Source of the DNA: Marinimicrobium locisalis
GTDB lineage: Bacteria; Pseudomonadota; Gammaproteobacteria; Pseudomonadales; Cellvibrionaceae
Length of the DNA stretch: 64,000 nucleotides
Assembly (NCBI RefSeq): GCF_039822625.1
Contig: NZ_JBDLLG010000007.1
Location: 1-64,000, forward strand
Direction of reading: 5' to 3'
Shown here: piece by piece, positions 16,068 to 24,501 of the stretch
Layout: every line of letters begins with the position of its first letter
How positions within the stretch are numbered: position 1 is the stretch's first letter
Notes under the pieces: generated by a model
Told to the model about the DNA's origin: nothing
Database searches by the model: none
The model's input: only the letters and a program-made list of their open reading frames with translations
Position numbers and translations under genes: made by a program

Positions 16068-16928
16068 CTACCGCAATAACAACAGCGGCACCGCCGCATT
16101 CTCGAGCATTCGGTGCGTCACGCTGCCAAACAATACTTCCCGCAAACGGCTGTGACCGAAAGCGCCCATGACAATCAGCTCGATGCCATGCTCGCGCTGG
16201 TAATCCGCCAGCTGCTTTTCCACATCGCCGTGCAGACTGGCGGTCACCACTGTAATGCCCGCCTCATTAAGCAGCCCGGTCGCCTCGTCAAGCAGCGGCG
16301 ATTGTTCGTCGCGAGAAACATGCACCAAATGGCATTCCATATCGCGGTACAGCGGGCTCTCCGCCACCATGGCAAGGGCCTTGCGCGCGGCTTCGCTACC
16401 GTCGTAGGCCAACATACAGCGGCGCGGCGCATCAGTGAACGCCCGGTTCACCACCAATACCGGTCGATGCATGGCTCGAATAACGGTCTCTAGCTGTGCC
16501 CCAAGCCCTTTGTTGTCTTCCTCGTGGTCCTCGCCCCGCGCACCGAGAACCAGCACTCGAATCTCGTCTTCGAGCTCAACCAGCGACTCCAACAGGGTAC
16601 CGTGGCGCTGTACTTTAGTGACTTCTACCGCGCCATCGGCTTCGGCTCTGGAACGGGCCGCTTCCAGCATTTCCTTGCCCTGTTCCATCAGGATTTTGCT
16701 GCGCTTTTGTTCCATGGAGGCCAACTGCTCGAGGAGCTCATCCCGTTCGTCCACCCGGAGGTTGCCGCTCAGGTCAGACACTTGGGCATGGCAGCGATGC
16801 TCAATGTTATGGAGCAGCTTTAAAGGGGCTCTTACAGTGCGAGAAGCCCAAGAGGCATAGTCCACCACGCTCTGGGCGTAGGCGGATCCGTCAATGCAAG
16901 CCAGTACGGTCACTCGGTTATTGTTCAT
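16068..16928 (-). CDS. Universal stress protein with two Usp domains
   Basis: A 286-residue protein with two tandem Usp folds: the first starts VTVLACIDGSAYAQSVVDYA (about 8-27), the second CMLAYDGSEAARKAL (about 169-183). The C-terminal end carries a nucleotide-binding pattern G-x2-G-x9-G-(S/T) (MGAFGHSRLREVLFGSVT), so ATP binding is likely in the second domain. The start codon overlaps the stop of the SulP gene (TGATG), a coupling common for Usp proteins paired with transporters, where they may regulate transport. Confidence 0.9.
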   Translation of the reverse strand: MNNNRVTVLACIDGSAYAQSVVDYASWASRTVRAPLKLLHNIEHRCHAQVSDLSGNLRVDERDELLEQLASMEQKRSKILMEQGKEMLEAARSRAEADGAVEVTKVQRHGTLLESLVELEDEIRVLVLGARGEDHEEDNKGLGAQLETVIRAMHRPVLVVNRAFTDAPRRCMLAYDGSEAARKALAMVAESPLYRDMECHLVHVSRDEQSPLLDEATGLLNEAGITVVTASLHGDVEKQLADYQREHGIELIVMGAFGHSRLREVLFGSVTHRMLENAAVPLLLLR

Positions 16929-18421
16929 CAGTGTCCCCCCAGGACTTTTTCAATTTCTTCCGGTTTGTCATGGACGCCAAAGCGGTCGACAATTGTGGCG
17001 CTGGCTTCGTTGAGCCCAATCAATTCGACGTCGGTACCCTCTCGGCGGAACTTGATCACCACCTTATCCAAAGCGCTGACTGCCGAGATATCCCAGAAGT
17101 GGGCGCGGCTGAGGTCAATCACAACCCTATCGAGGGCCTCACGCAGGTCAAACTGGCTGGCGAACCGATCGGCCGAGTTGAAGAAAACCTGTCCCACCAC
17201 CTTATAGGTGCGGGTGGTGCCTTCATCATCCAGCTCCGAAGCAACATACAGAAAGTGACTGACCTTATTGGCAAAGAACAAAGAGGCCAGCAGTACCCCC
17301 GCCAACACACCATAAGCGAGATTATGGGTGGCGACAACCACGACCACCGTCACCACCATCACGATATTGGTGGACAATGGGTGTTCCTTCATATTGGTGA
17401 TTGAGCGCCAGCTAAAGGTCCCGATTGACACCATTATCATCACCGCCACCAGAGCGGCCATGGGAATCATGGACAGCCAGGGCCCCAGGAAAACCACCAT
17501 CACAATCAGGAATACACCCGCCGCCAAGCTGGATAGCCGCCCCCGGCCGCCGGATTTCACGTTGATCACCGACTGGCCAATCATGGCACAACCGGCCATG
17601 CCACCCAGCAAACCGGCGCCGATATTGGCAATACCCTGGCCTTTACACTCCCGGTTTTTATCACTGTTGGTATCTGTCAGGTCATCCACGATGGTGGCCG
17701 TCATCATGGACTCCAACAACCCCACTACTGTTAGCGATACCGAGTACGGCAAGATAATCATCAAGGTTTCAAAGTTCAGGGGCACGTCCGGCCAGAGGAA
17801 AATCGGAAGGGTATCCGGCAACTGACCCATGTCGCCAACCGTGCGCACATCAATGCCCAGAAGCAACGCAACAAAGGTCAGCACCACAATACAGACCAAA
17901 GGCGAAGGCACGAGCTTACCGACCACCGGGACCAGCGGCAGCAAGTAAATGATTCCAAGCCCGGCCAGAGTCAGGGCATACACGTGCCAGGTAACATTGG
18001 TCAGCTCCGGAAGCTGTGCCATAAAAATCAGAATGGCCAGGGCGTTCACAAAGCCGGTAACTACGGACTTCGAGACAAAGCTCATCAGGTTGCCGAGCTT
18101 CAAATAGCCCGCCACAATCTGCAACACACCGGTCAACAACGTCGCGGCCAGCAGATACTCCAGCCCATGGTTCTTGACCAAAGTCACCATCAGCAGTGCC
18201 ATGGCACCGGTGGCCGCCGAAATCATCCCCGGCCGGCCACCCACAAAAGCAATGACCACGGCAATACAGAACGAGGCATACAAACCCACTTTCGGATCAA
18301 CCCCGGCGATAATTGAAAACGCGATGGCCTCGGGAATCAGTGCGAGCGCAACGACGACGCCCGCCAGCAGGTCATTTCGAATATTGCCGAACCAGTCGGC
18401 TTTGGTCGAATGGAGCAACAT
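16928..18421 (-). CDS. SulP family anion transporter with STAS domain
   Basis: A 497-residue SulP-family permease: about 12 hydrophobic segments with ALIPEAIAFSIIAGVDPKVGLYA near the N-terminus, then a cytoplasmic STAS domain in the last 100 or so residues (DLREALDRVVIDLSRAHFWDISAVSALDKV). SulP proteins transport sulfate, bicarbonate or other anions; the substrate cannot be settled from sequence alone. The ATG at 18421 follows AAAGGA at good spacing; the longer frame starts with TTG. It is coupled to the downstream universal stress gene. Confidence 0.9.
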   Translation of the reverse strand: MLLHSTKADWFGNIRNDLLAGVVVALALIPEAIAFSIIAGVDPKVGLYASFCIAVVIAFVGGRPGMISAATGAMALLMVTLVKNHGLEYLLAATLLTGVLQIVAGYLKLGNLMSFVSKSVVTGFVNALAILIFMAQLPELTNVTWHVYALTLAGLGIIYLLPLVPVVGKLVPSPLVCIVVLTFVALLLGIDVRTVGDMGQLPDTLPIFLWPDVPLNFETLMIILPYSVSLTVVGLLESMMTATIVDDLTDTNSDKNRECKGQGIANIGAGLLGGMAGCAMIGQSVINVKSGGRGRLSSLAAGVFLIVMVVFLGPWLSMIPMAALVAVMIMVSIGTFSWRSITNMKEHPLSTNIVMVVTVVVVVATHNLAYGVLAGVLLASLFFANKVSHFLYVASELDDEGTTRTYKVVGQVFFNSADRFASQFDLREALDRVVIDLSRAHFWDISAVSALDKVVIKFRREGTDVELIGLNEASATIVDRFGVHDKPEEIEKVLGGH

Positions 18422-18564
18422 GTATGTTCCTTTAGTAAAGTAATGAGCCAATCACAGCAGCTTATGGAGCCAGAATCAAACTCAGCATTGTTCTACAAAC
18501 GCCGTTCCAATACGGAACGACAACGCGTTTATTACCGCCGATTAATCGGCTTGTTATTCTGTAT

Positions 18565-19572
18565 TCAAAAACGAGCAATTAACGCCCGGGTAAACTCCTG
18601 GGTACCAGCCTCACCGCCTAGATCCCGGGTCAGACTTTCACCGCTGGCGATCTGCTCCCGGAGGGCCGCCCTGATGCGAGCGGCCTTGTCCTTCAGACCC
18701 AGATAGTCCAGCATCATGCAGCTGGCCAGAATGACGGAGGTTGGGTTGGCGACATCCATACCGGCAATATCCGGCGCGCTGCCGTGCACGGCCTCAAAAA
18801 TGGCAATGTCATCGCCGATATTGGCACCCGGCGCCATTCCCAGGCCACCTACCAATCCTGCACAGAGGTCGGAGAGGATGTCCCCGAACAGGTTGGTCGT
18901 CACAATGACATCAAATTGCTGAGGGTTCATCACCAGTTGCATACAGGCGTTGTCCACAATCATCTCTTCAAACTTGATCTCATCAAACTCTCTTGCCACT
19001 TCGCGAGCAATCCTCAGAAACAGGCCGGAGGTGGACTTGAGAATATTGGCTTTGTGAACCACCGTCACTTTTTGACGTTTTTCACGACTGGCCAATTCAA
19101 AGGCCGCTCTCAAAATACGCTCTGCTCCACCACGAGTGATAACACTCAGCGCCTCGGCCACGGTGTCGTCATCGGAAACGATCTGTCCGCGGCCGGAGTA
19201 CATACCTTCGGTGTTCTCCCGTACCGTGACGATATCAATGTCCTTGTAACGGGATTGGGTGCCTTCAAAAGAAACCACGGGACGAATGTTGGCGTAGAGC
19301 TTGAACCTCTGACGTAATGCCACATTAATGGAAGAAAAACCCTCCCCAATCGGAGTCGTCAAGGGGCCCTTAAGAACCACCTTGTTTCGTTCAATAGCTC
19401 GAAGCGTTTCTTCAGGGAGCAGCTCATTGCTCTTCTCAAGGGCAGTGAGGCCCGCATCAGCGTACTCATAGTTAAAGTCGCAGCCCACCTGCTCAAGGAC
19501 TTCAATGGCCGCCGCCATAATCGACGGACCGATGCCATCGCCCGGCAGGATCGTGATAGATGTTTTATCCAT
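18565..19572 (-). CDS. NAD-type isocitrate/isopropylmalate dehydrogenase family enzyme
   Basis: A 335-residue beta-decarboxylating dehydrogenase. The family signature is complete: ITILPGDGIGP at the N-terminus, the substrate-binding RENTEGMYSG segment with Ser/Arg residues, VVHKANI, and NLFGDILSDLCAGLVGGLGMAPGANIG. The short length and the sequence around RENTEGMYSG fit an NAD-linked isocitrate dehydrogenase better than LeuB, but both are possible; no leu genes are adjacent. ATG 19572 has GAGGT upstream. It stands alone between the SulP gene and the secreted nuclease gene. Confidence 0.85.
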   Translation of the reverse strand: MDKTSITILPGDGIGPSIMAAAIEVLEQVGCDFNYEYADAGLTALEKSNELLPEETLRAIERNKVVLKGPLTTPIGEGFSSINVALRQRFKLYANIRPVVSFEGTQSRYKDIDIVTVRENTEGMYSGRGQIVSDDDTVAEALSVITRGGAERILRAAFELASREKRQKVTVVHKANILKSTSGLFLRIAREVAREFDEIKFEEMIVDNACMQLVMNPQQFDVIVTTNLFGDILSDLCAGLVGGLGMAPGANIGDDIAIFEAVHGSAPDIAGMDVANPTSVILASCMMLDYLGLKDKAARIRAALREQIASGESLTRDLGGEAGTQEFTRALIARF

Positions 19573-20093
19573 GGTTACCTCATTATCAGAAAGTTCAGTT
19601 GCCTCCGGAGCGATCACCCGGAAAGGCGTTCGTATTCGCGCTGAGCTGCTTGCGACACTCCCGGCGCTGAAACCCGACCTCACATACGGTTAACCGATCG
19701 ATTTTGGGCGGACGCGTTTCGCGGCAAAGAGCGTTGGCTTGATCAAACGCCATAATTTAGGAGGCGGAGCGATACAGTTGTAAGGTGTTCTGTTGAATCG
19801 AGCGCTTCCGATCAGGTGCCAAAAAGCACCCAGACAGCAGGGGAGGGAGAGTTAACTCAGGGCGGACTAGTCCGAAGCTTTCGGTAGACAGGAGACAAAA
19901 TAATTAACATACCGGCGTAATGAAGCGGCGAATTATACACGTATCCTACTCATTATGGAAGAGACGGTTTACCTTGAAGGTAGCAAGAACAGGGCCGTTC
20001 TCACTCGGCCACAACATTGTCATCAAAATTCCACGGTCTGGTCATTTCAGTTTGCCACACTGTAGGGACTTCCACCCCACAAGGAGTCCCCCA
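19573..20093. other. Intergenic region between isocitrate dehydrogenase and nuclease genes
   Basis: About 520 nt containing the divergent leaders. An in-frame extension of the nuclease gene back to 19920 lacks a ribosome site and reads as basic, non-signal sequence, so I treat it as non-coding. I see no repeat, RNA gene or convincing promoter. A TGTAAGGTGT sequence at about 19780 lacks a matching -10 box. Confidence 0.5.
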
Positions 20094-22112
20094 ATGCGAC
20101 TGCCCTTATTCCTTCTTCTTCCCCTAAGCGTACTTTTGCCGACTTCTGTCCATGCCGAGCAGTGTGGCGACCCGGCCACGCGTTTGCATGCCATTCAAGG
20201 CGACGGTGACGCGAGCCCGCTTGCCAACACGGAGGTGTCGATCGAAGCCGTGGTGGTCGGTCTGTTCCAGGGCAGCGATGCCCTCGGCGGTTTCTTTGTG
20301 CAGGAGCGCGACAGCCTAACCGACGATAACCCTCTCACCTCCGAAGGGGTGTTCGTCTACACAGGCAGAGCGAGTCGTGACCTGGCAATGGGCGACCTGG
20401 TGCGGGTCTCGGGGTCGGTAAGTGAGTATTACGAGATGACTCAGTTGGGCAACATCGCCTCCGTGGAGGTCTGTGAGCAGGGGCTGTCCGTCACCGCCAC
20501 CGAACTGAACCTGCCAGTCTCGGAACTGAGTGAACTGGAGGCACTGGAATCCATGCGCGTGAGCATCGCCCAGCCGCTAACGGTGAATGAGAACTATGAC
20601 CTGGGCCGCTACGGCGAGCTGCTATTGAGCTCCGAACGTCACTTTATTCCCACGCAAGTGGCCGAACCGGGGAGCGCCGCCCATGCCGTGGCCGCCTCGC
20701 AAGCACTCGACCGGGTCATTCTGGACGATGGCAGCACCGAGCAAAACCCGCCGGTGGTGCCCTACCCGGCGCCCGCACTGAGCGCCTACAACACTGTGCG
20801 CGCCGGCGACCAAGTGGTGGAGCTGACCGGCGTGCTGGCCTACAGTTTCGGCGAATATCGGGTCCAGCCCGTTCAGGCACCCACCTTTTTAGCCGCCAAC
20901 CCGCGCCCAGGCGCCCCCACCCTACCTGGGGAAGGCAACCTTACCGTGGGGGCGTTCAATGTGTTGAACTACTTCAACGGCGATGGTCAGGGAGGGGGCT
21001 TCCCCACCCCCCGAGGCGCCGACACCCTTGAGGAGTTCGAGCGTCAGCGGGCCAAAATTATCCAGGCCCTGGTCACCATGAACGCCGACATCGTGGGCTT
21101 GGTGGAGATTGAGAATGACGGCTACAACGCCGACAGCGCCATCGCCGATCTGGTTGAAGGCCTGGCCGAGGCCGGTGTGAATTACGCCTATGTCGACCCG
21201 GGCGTGAACGCCATTGGCACCGATGCCATTGCGGTGGGCTTCCTGTATCGCCCGAACCGGGTGGTACTGGAAGGCGATGCCGCCATTTTGGATAGCAGCG
21301 TCGATAGCCGCTTTGTCGATATAAAAAACCGGCCGGTTCTGGCCCAGAGTTTCGAACACAGTACTTCCGGGGAAGTGCTGACCCTCGCGGTGGCGCACTT
21401 AAAATCCAAAGGCTCGGATTGCGATGAGCTGGGCGACCCGGACCAGAATGACGGCCAGGGCAACTGTAACCAAACCCGCACTTTGGCCGCCGAAGCGCTG
21501 GCGGACTGGCTCGCCAGTGACCCCACCGGTAGCGGCGACCCGGACTCCCTGATTCTGGGCGATTTGAACGCCTACGCCAAAGAGGACCCGATCGACGCGC
21601 TGAGGGCCGCGGGCTATACCGACCTGCCCGCCACCTTTTCAGAGGGCACCCCTTACAGCTATGTGTTTGACGGCAAGGCGGGCCACCTGGACCACGCGCT
21701 GGCGAGCGAGTCATTGGTGGAGCAGGTGACTGGCGCGACCCACTGGGCCATCAACGCCGATGAGCCCCGCATCCTTGATTACAACACCGAGTATAAAACA
21801 CCCTCTCAAGTGGTGACTTACTACAACGATGGCCCTTGGCGTTCATCGGACCACGACCCGGTATTGGTGGAGTTGCAACTGGACGGGCCGATAAGGGGGG
21901 ACTTTAACGGGGATGATGAGCTTGAACTGTGGGACATGCTGGCGCTGATTTACCAGTTTCGCCAGCCGGTTACCGAAAGCAATGTGCACTATGACCTGGA
22001 CGATAACCAACGGATTGACAAGCGCGACCTCAAACAATGGAAACACTTGTGGCTGGAGCAGGCGCTGGCGGAACGCGTTCGCGAAAAACGGAGCTGGGCC
22101 TGGAGCCAATAA
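20094..22112 (+). CDS. Secreted ExeM/NucH-type endonuclease with a dockerin-like tail
   Basis: A 672-residue exported nuclease. Signal peptide of about 20 residues ending VHA, then an OB-like region (about 30-260) and an endonuclease/exonuclease/phosphatase domain (about 280-600) with FNVLNYFN, VEIENDG, ILGDLNAY and the catalytic SSDHDPV. The last 60 residues contain two Ca-binding-loop-like repeats (DFNGDDELELWDML, DLDDNQRIDKRDLK) like dockerin or EF-hand modules. Such enzymes degrade extracellular DNA. ATG 20094 follows AAGGAG. The function is well supported; the dockerin comparison is an inference from loop pattern. Confidence 0.9.
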   Translation: MRLPLFLLLPLSVLLPTSVHAEQCGDPATRLHAIQGDGDASPLANTEVSIEAVVVGLFQGSDALGGFFVQERDSLTDDNPLTSEGVFVYTGRASRDLAMGDLVRVSGSVSEYYEMTQLGNIASVEVCEQGLSVTATELNLPVSELSELEALESMRVSIAQPLTVNENYDLGRYGELLLSSERHFIPTQVAEPGSAAHAVAASQALDRVILDDGSTEQNPPVVPYPAPALSAYNTVRAGDQVVELTGVLAYSFGEYRVQPVQAPTFLAANPRPGAPTLPGEGNLTVGAFNVLNYFNGDGQGGGFPTPRGADTLEEFERQRAKIIQALVTMNADIVGLVEIENDGYNADSAIADLVEGLAEAGVNYAYVDPGVNAIGTDAIAVGFLYRPNRVVLEGDAAILDSSVDSRFVDIKNRPVLAQSFEHSTSGEVLTLAVAHLKSKGSDCDELGDPDQNDGQGNCNQTRTLAAEALADWLASDPTGSGDPDSLILGDLNAYAKEDPIDALRAAGYTDLPATFSEGTPYSYVFDGKAGHLDHALASESLVEQVTGATHWAINADEPRILDYNTEYKTPSQVVTYYNDGPWRSSDHDPVLVELQLDGPIRGDFNGDDELELWDMLALIYQFRQPVTESNVHYDLDDNQRIDKRDLKQWKHLWLEQALAERVREKRSWAWSQ

Positions 22113-22143
22113 CATTGAGTCGAGCCAAGGACGGCTCGGTTCG

Positions 22144-22923
22144 CTAAAACGACGAGTTGGCCTCTAACGGCCGAGCGCCCAGCAGCACGCCTAGATCCTG
22201 GAGCTGTTGGAGCAACACTTCTCCGCCGGTCATCAGCGCGTCCGGGTCCACTCCAGGCGACTCCTCCAAGAGCTGTTCCAGCAACATGCGACCACTTTTC
22301 TCCGGTGCCTGCTCCAGCAACGTCAGCAACCGGGCGCTAAAGGCGTTCAATGCCATAAAGGCCACTTGCTGATCCCGGCTTCGGTATACCAGCACCCAGG
22401 TGGGTTGTTCGGGCGGTTCGCTGGGCTGAAAATCCGGCGCGATCTGGTGTACCGGGTAGTCGTATTCCAATACCCAGGCCAAGGGCGACATCACTGGGTG
22501 GTGGTTCAGCAACTCCTCGCTTAAACCGGTGGGTATTTCGGGGCTCGGTGCAATTTGCAAGGCAAGCTCCACCCACTCGTAGTGGAGCAGCTCCGCCATA
22601 AAGGGCGGATCCTCCGGCGTCGTGGGGCGCTGACCGGAGTTGACGTAGTCAATGTACTCCCGGCCAATTTCGGAGAACAGGGGGCTTTCACACCGATGGT
22701 GCCGCATAAAACCGCGAACTTCACGCTGCCACCAGGGCTCGGGCATCAGGGATTTAAAGACGGGGAAGTTATTGCTTAAAAAATTGTTCAGGTTGTTGAA
22801 GAACAAGTCCTGATAAATCTTCATCCGGCGTGCTTCCACCCGTGAATGGGGCTGACCTTCCGGGTTCCGAATGGCGCTGGAAAACCGCTTCAGGGCTTCG
22901 CGATAGTCACTGGGCGCCGACAT
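22144..22923 (-). CDS. hvfC: DUF2063 (HvfC-like) partner protein of the DUF692 enzyme
   Basis: A 259-residue protein with an N-terminal DUF2063 domain (FSSAIRNPEG...RMKIYQDLFFNNLNNFLSNNFPVFKSLM, about residues 10-60) and a C-terminal helical part. In known systems this type forms a complex with the DUF692 iron enzyme and helps deliver the precursor peptide; older annotations call it a DNA-binding domain. Its start overlaps the end of the DUF692 gene by 17 nt, so the two are translated together. Family firm, the symbol is by analogy to Haemophilus hvfABC. Confidence 0.8.
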   Translation of the reverse strand: MSAPSDYREALKRFSSAIRNPEGQPHSRVEARRMKIYQDLFFNNLNNFLSNNFPVFKSLMPEPWWQREVRGFMRHHRCESPLFSEIGREYIDYVNSGQRPTTPEDPPFMAELLHYEWVELALQIAPSPEIPTGLSEELLNHHPVMSPLAWVLEYDYPVHQIAPDFQPSEPPEQPTWVLVYRSRDQQVAFMALNAFSARLLTLLEQAPEKSGRMLLEQLLEESPGVDPDALMTGGEVLLQQLQDLGVLLGARPLEANSSF

Positions 22924-23767
22924 GGGCCACCTCGCTCTGATGCGAGCGCACCTGCGCCACCTCGTTTAACAAGTCTTCCAGGGGCGGAAAATTGAAGTCG
23001 CGCTCCAACAGCGTCGGGCAAACACCGGCGTGGTCGTAGGCCACATCGAGCAGGTGCCACACCGGGTCGATCACGTCCGCGCCGTGGGTATCCACCAACA
23101 GGTCTTCCGCCTCCCGGTAATGCCCGGCAATGTGCATGTAGTGAATGCGTTCGGCCGGCATGGAACGGATAAAGGCTTCGGGATCGTAGCGGTGGTTAAT
23201 GCCGTTAACGTAGGCGTTGTTCACATCCAGCAGTAAATCGCAGTCCGCTTCTTCCAGAACACTGCGAATGAAGGTCGCCTCGTCCAGTTCGGGTACCGGC
23301 ATCGAGTCGGTGGTGACCGGCGCATAATAAGAAACATTCTCCAGCGCAATACGTCGCTCAAGAATATCCTGAACCTGGCGCACCCGCTCGGCAATCCAGC
23401 GCACCCCGCTTTCGGTAAATGGGACCGGCATCAGGTCATAGAGGTGGCCGTCGTCACTGCAGGCACTGAGATGCTCTGAATAAAGGCGAATGCCGTGCTC
23501 ATCCAGAAAGTGTTTTATCTGTTTTACGAACTCAACATCCAACGGCGCGGGGCTGCCGATGGATAACGATAAACCGTGAGTAGTGAACGGGTAACGTTCA
23601 GTCAGCGCTTTAAACTGTTCGCCCAGTCGCCCGCCCATGGCCATCCAGTTCTCTGGGGCCACTTCAAAGAAGTCGATACGGCCGTCGGGGGAGGTGGGTA
23701 ATTGGTCGAGCAGATCGCGCCGCAACCCGAGCCCGACACCCTTTACGGGCCGGCTGTTTCCGCTCAT
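22907..23767 (-). CDS. hvfB: DUF692 multinuclear non-heme iron enzyme (MNIO, HvfB-like)
   Basis: A 286-residue TIM-barrel enzyme of the DUF692/MNIO family, which uses an iron cluster and oxygen to modify cysteine residues of peptides. Metal-ligand motifs are seen in order: THGLSLSIG, SEHLSA, ENVSYYA, DVNNAYVN, HIAGH and VDTHG. The ATG at 23767 is chosen because the following KGVGLGLR is the usual family start and GAGG precedes it. Directly upstream (97 nt) is the Cys-rich precursor, directly downstream the HvfC-like partner. The product is predicted to be a modified copper- or metal-binding peptide. Confidence 0.9.
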   Translation of the reverse strand: MSGNSRPVKGVGLGLRRDLLDQLPTSPDGRIDFFEVAPENWMAMGGRLGEQFKALTERYPFTTHGLSLSIGSPAPLDVEFVKQIKHFLDEHGIRLYSEHLSACSDDGHLYDLMPVPFTESGVRWIAERVRQVQDILERRIALENVSYYAPVTTDSMPVPELDEATFIRSVLEEADCDLLLDVNNAYVNGINHRYDPEAFIRSMPAERIHYMHIAGHYREAEDLLVDTHGADVIDPVWHLLDVAYDHAGVCPTLLERDFNFPPLEDLLNEVAQVRSHQSEVAHVGAQ

Positions 23768-23863
23768 GCGTCTTGCCTCAACGTCAGTGTGTGTTACCTC
23801 ATCTGTGGAACCAACGGGAGCTTGGCGTTCCCGCTGTTCCACAAACTCATGTGGCCTACAAGC

Positions 23864-24187
23864 TTAGGAGCCGCACTTACCTTCGCCACACTTGCCTTCA
23901 GCGTCTTTGTGCCGCTCTTTCTCCTCGCCCTTCTCTTCTTCACCACATTTGCCTTCGCCACACTTTCCTTCGCGGTTTTTTTCCATCTCCTCGCCACACT
24001 TGGCTTCACCGCATTTGCCTTCGGCGTCCCGCTTTTTGCCGTCGTGGCCTTCATGGGCGAGCTGGGTATAACCGGAAGACATAGGCTCGGCGGAGAAGGG
24101 GTTTTCAGCCACGGCGGCCTGGCTGCCCAGCCCCATCAGGAAAGCGGCACTGGCGGAGGCAATCAAAGGTTTCTTCATGGATTTCAT
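23864..24187 (-). CDS. hvfA: EGKCG-repeat RiPP precursor (HvfA/bufferin-like), exported
   Basis: A 107-residue precursor. A signal peptide ends at AVA-E (about residue 27), then a short linker with His residues, then three tandem pairs of a K-C-G motif: EGKCGEAKCG (57-65), EGKCGEGKCG (74-82) and EGKCGEGKCG (97-106). All six Cys (59, 64, 76, 81, 100, 105) are in pairs spaced five residues apart, ending CGS at the C-terminus. The DUF692 enzyme and its partner follow on the same strand, so these Cys are the probable modification sites. ATG 24187 follows GGAG. An ECF-type promoter motif lies about 213 nt upstream. The product may sequester copper in the periplasm; that role is inferred from the family. 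Confidence 0.85.
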   Translation of the reverse strand: MKSMKKPLIASASAAFLMGLGSQAAVAENPFSAEPMSSGYTQLAHEGHDGKKRDAEGKCGEAKCGEEMEKNREGKCGEGKCGEEEKGEEKERHKDAEGKCGEGKCGS

Positions 24188-24265
24188 GGTCTTATCTCCA
24201 ATGTTTTACACAGTATTATGAAATAGATGCGTTATTTGAGGGCATGGCCGCTAGCAAGCCATTGC

Positions 24266-24293
24266 AAAAAAACGCCCTGCCAGCCCGTGCTGG
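24266..24293 (-). terminator. Candidate hairpin and T-run in the leader of the precursor gene
   Basis: Minus strand: CCAGC-loop-GCTGG (24293-24280) then seven bases, then seven T (24272-24266). It lies between the rlmI gene or the ECF promoter motif (24426-24400) and the precursor start (24187). It could end rlmI transcripts or attenuate the ECF transcript. The stem is short, so this is tentative. Confidence 0.35.
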
Positions 24294-24399
24294 ATCATAA
24301 CGCAAAACTCAAACAACCACAGTCCCACTGGTAATACACCGAACGCACTATTTGCGACACCGGTCACAAAGCGAGTTTCCAGCGGGAATGTCCTGGCTC

Positions 24400-24426
24400 A
24401 GTCGTGCCGTAGACGACTTTCTTACA
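24400..24426 (-). promoter_or_regulatory. Predicted ECF promoter for the EGKCG peptide / DUF692 operon
   Basis: Minus strand: TGTAAGAAAG (24426-24417), 12 nt, CGACT (24404-24400). Eight of the ten -35 bases match the doxX and TVP38-reductase sites, and the -10 box differs in one base. The leader to the ATG at 24187 would be about 205 nt, longer than at the other sites. The whole 24188-24501 gap holds no gene. Confidence 0.5.
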
Positions 24427-24501
24427 GAGCGTTTCCGAAAATCAGGAAAAATGTCCGCAAAGCCTTTGCGGCTCACCACGCGAGGACACTCTGTGCGGGG
24501 A

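Noticed and set aside
19776..19800. TGTAAGGTGT before the nuclease gene
   Set aside because: The -35-like part is imperfect and no CGACA box is found at the right distance.
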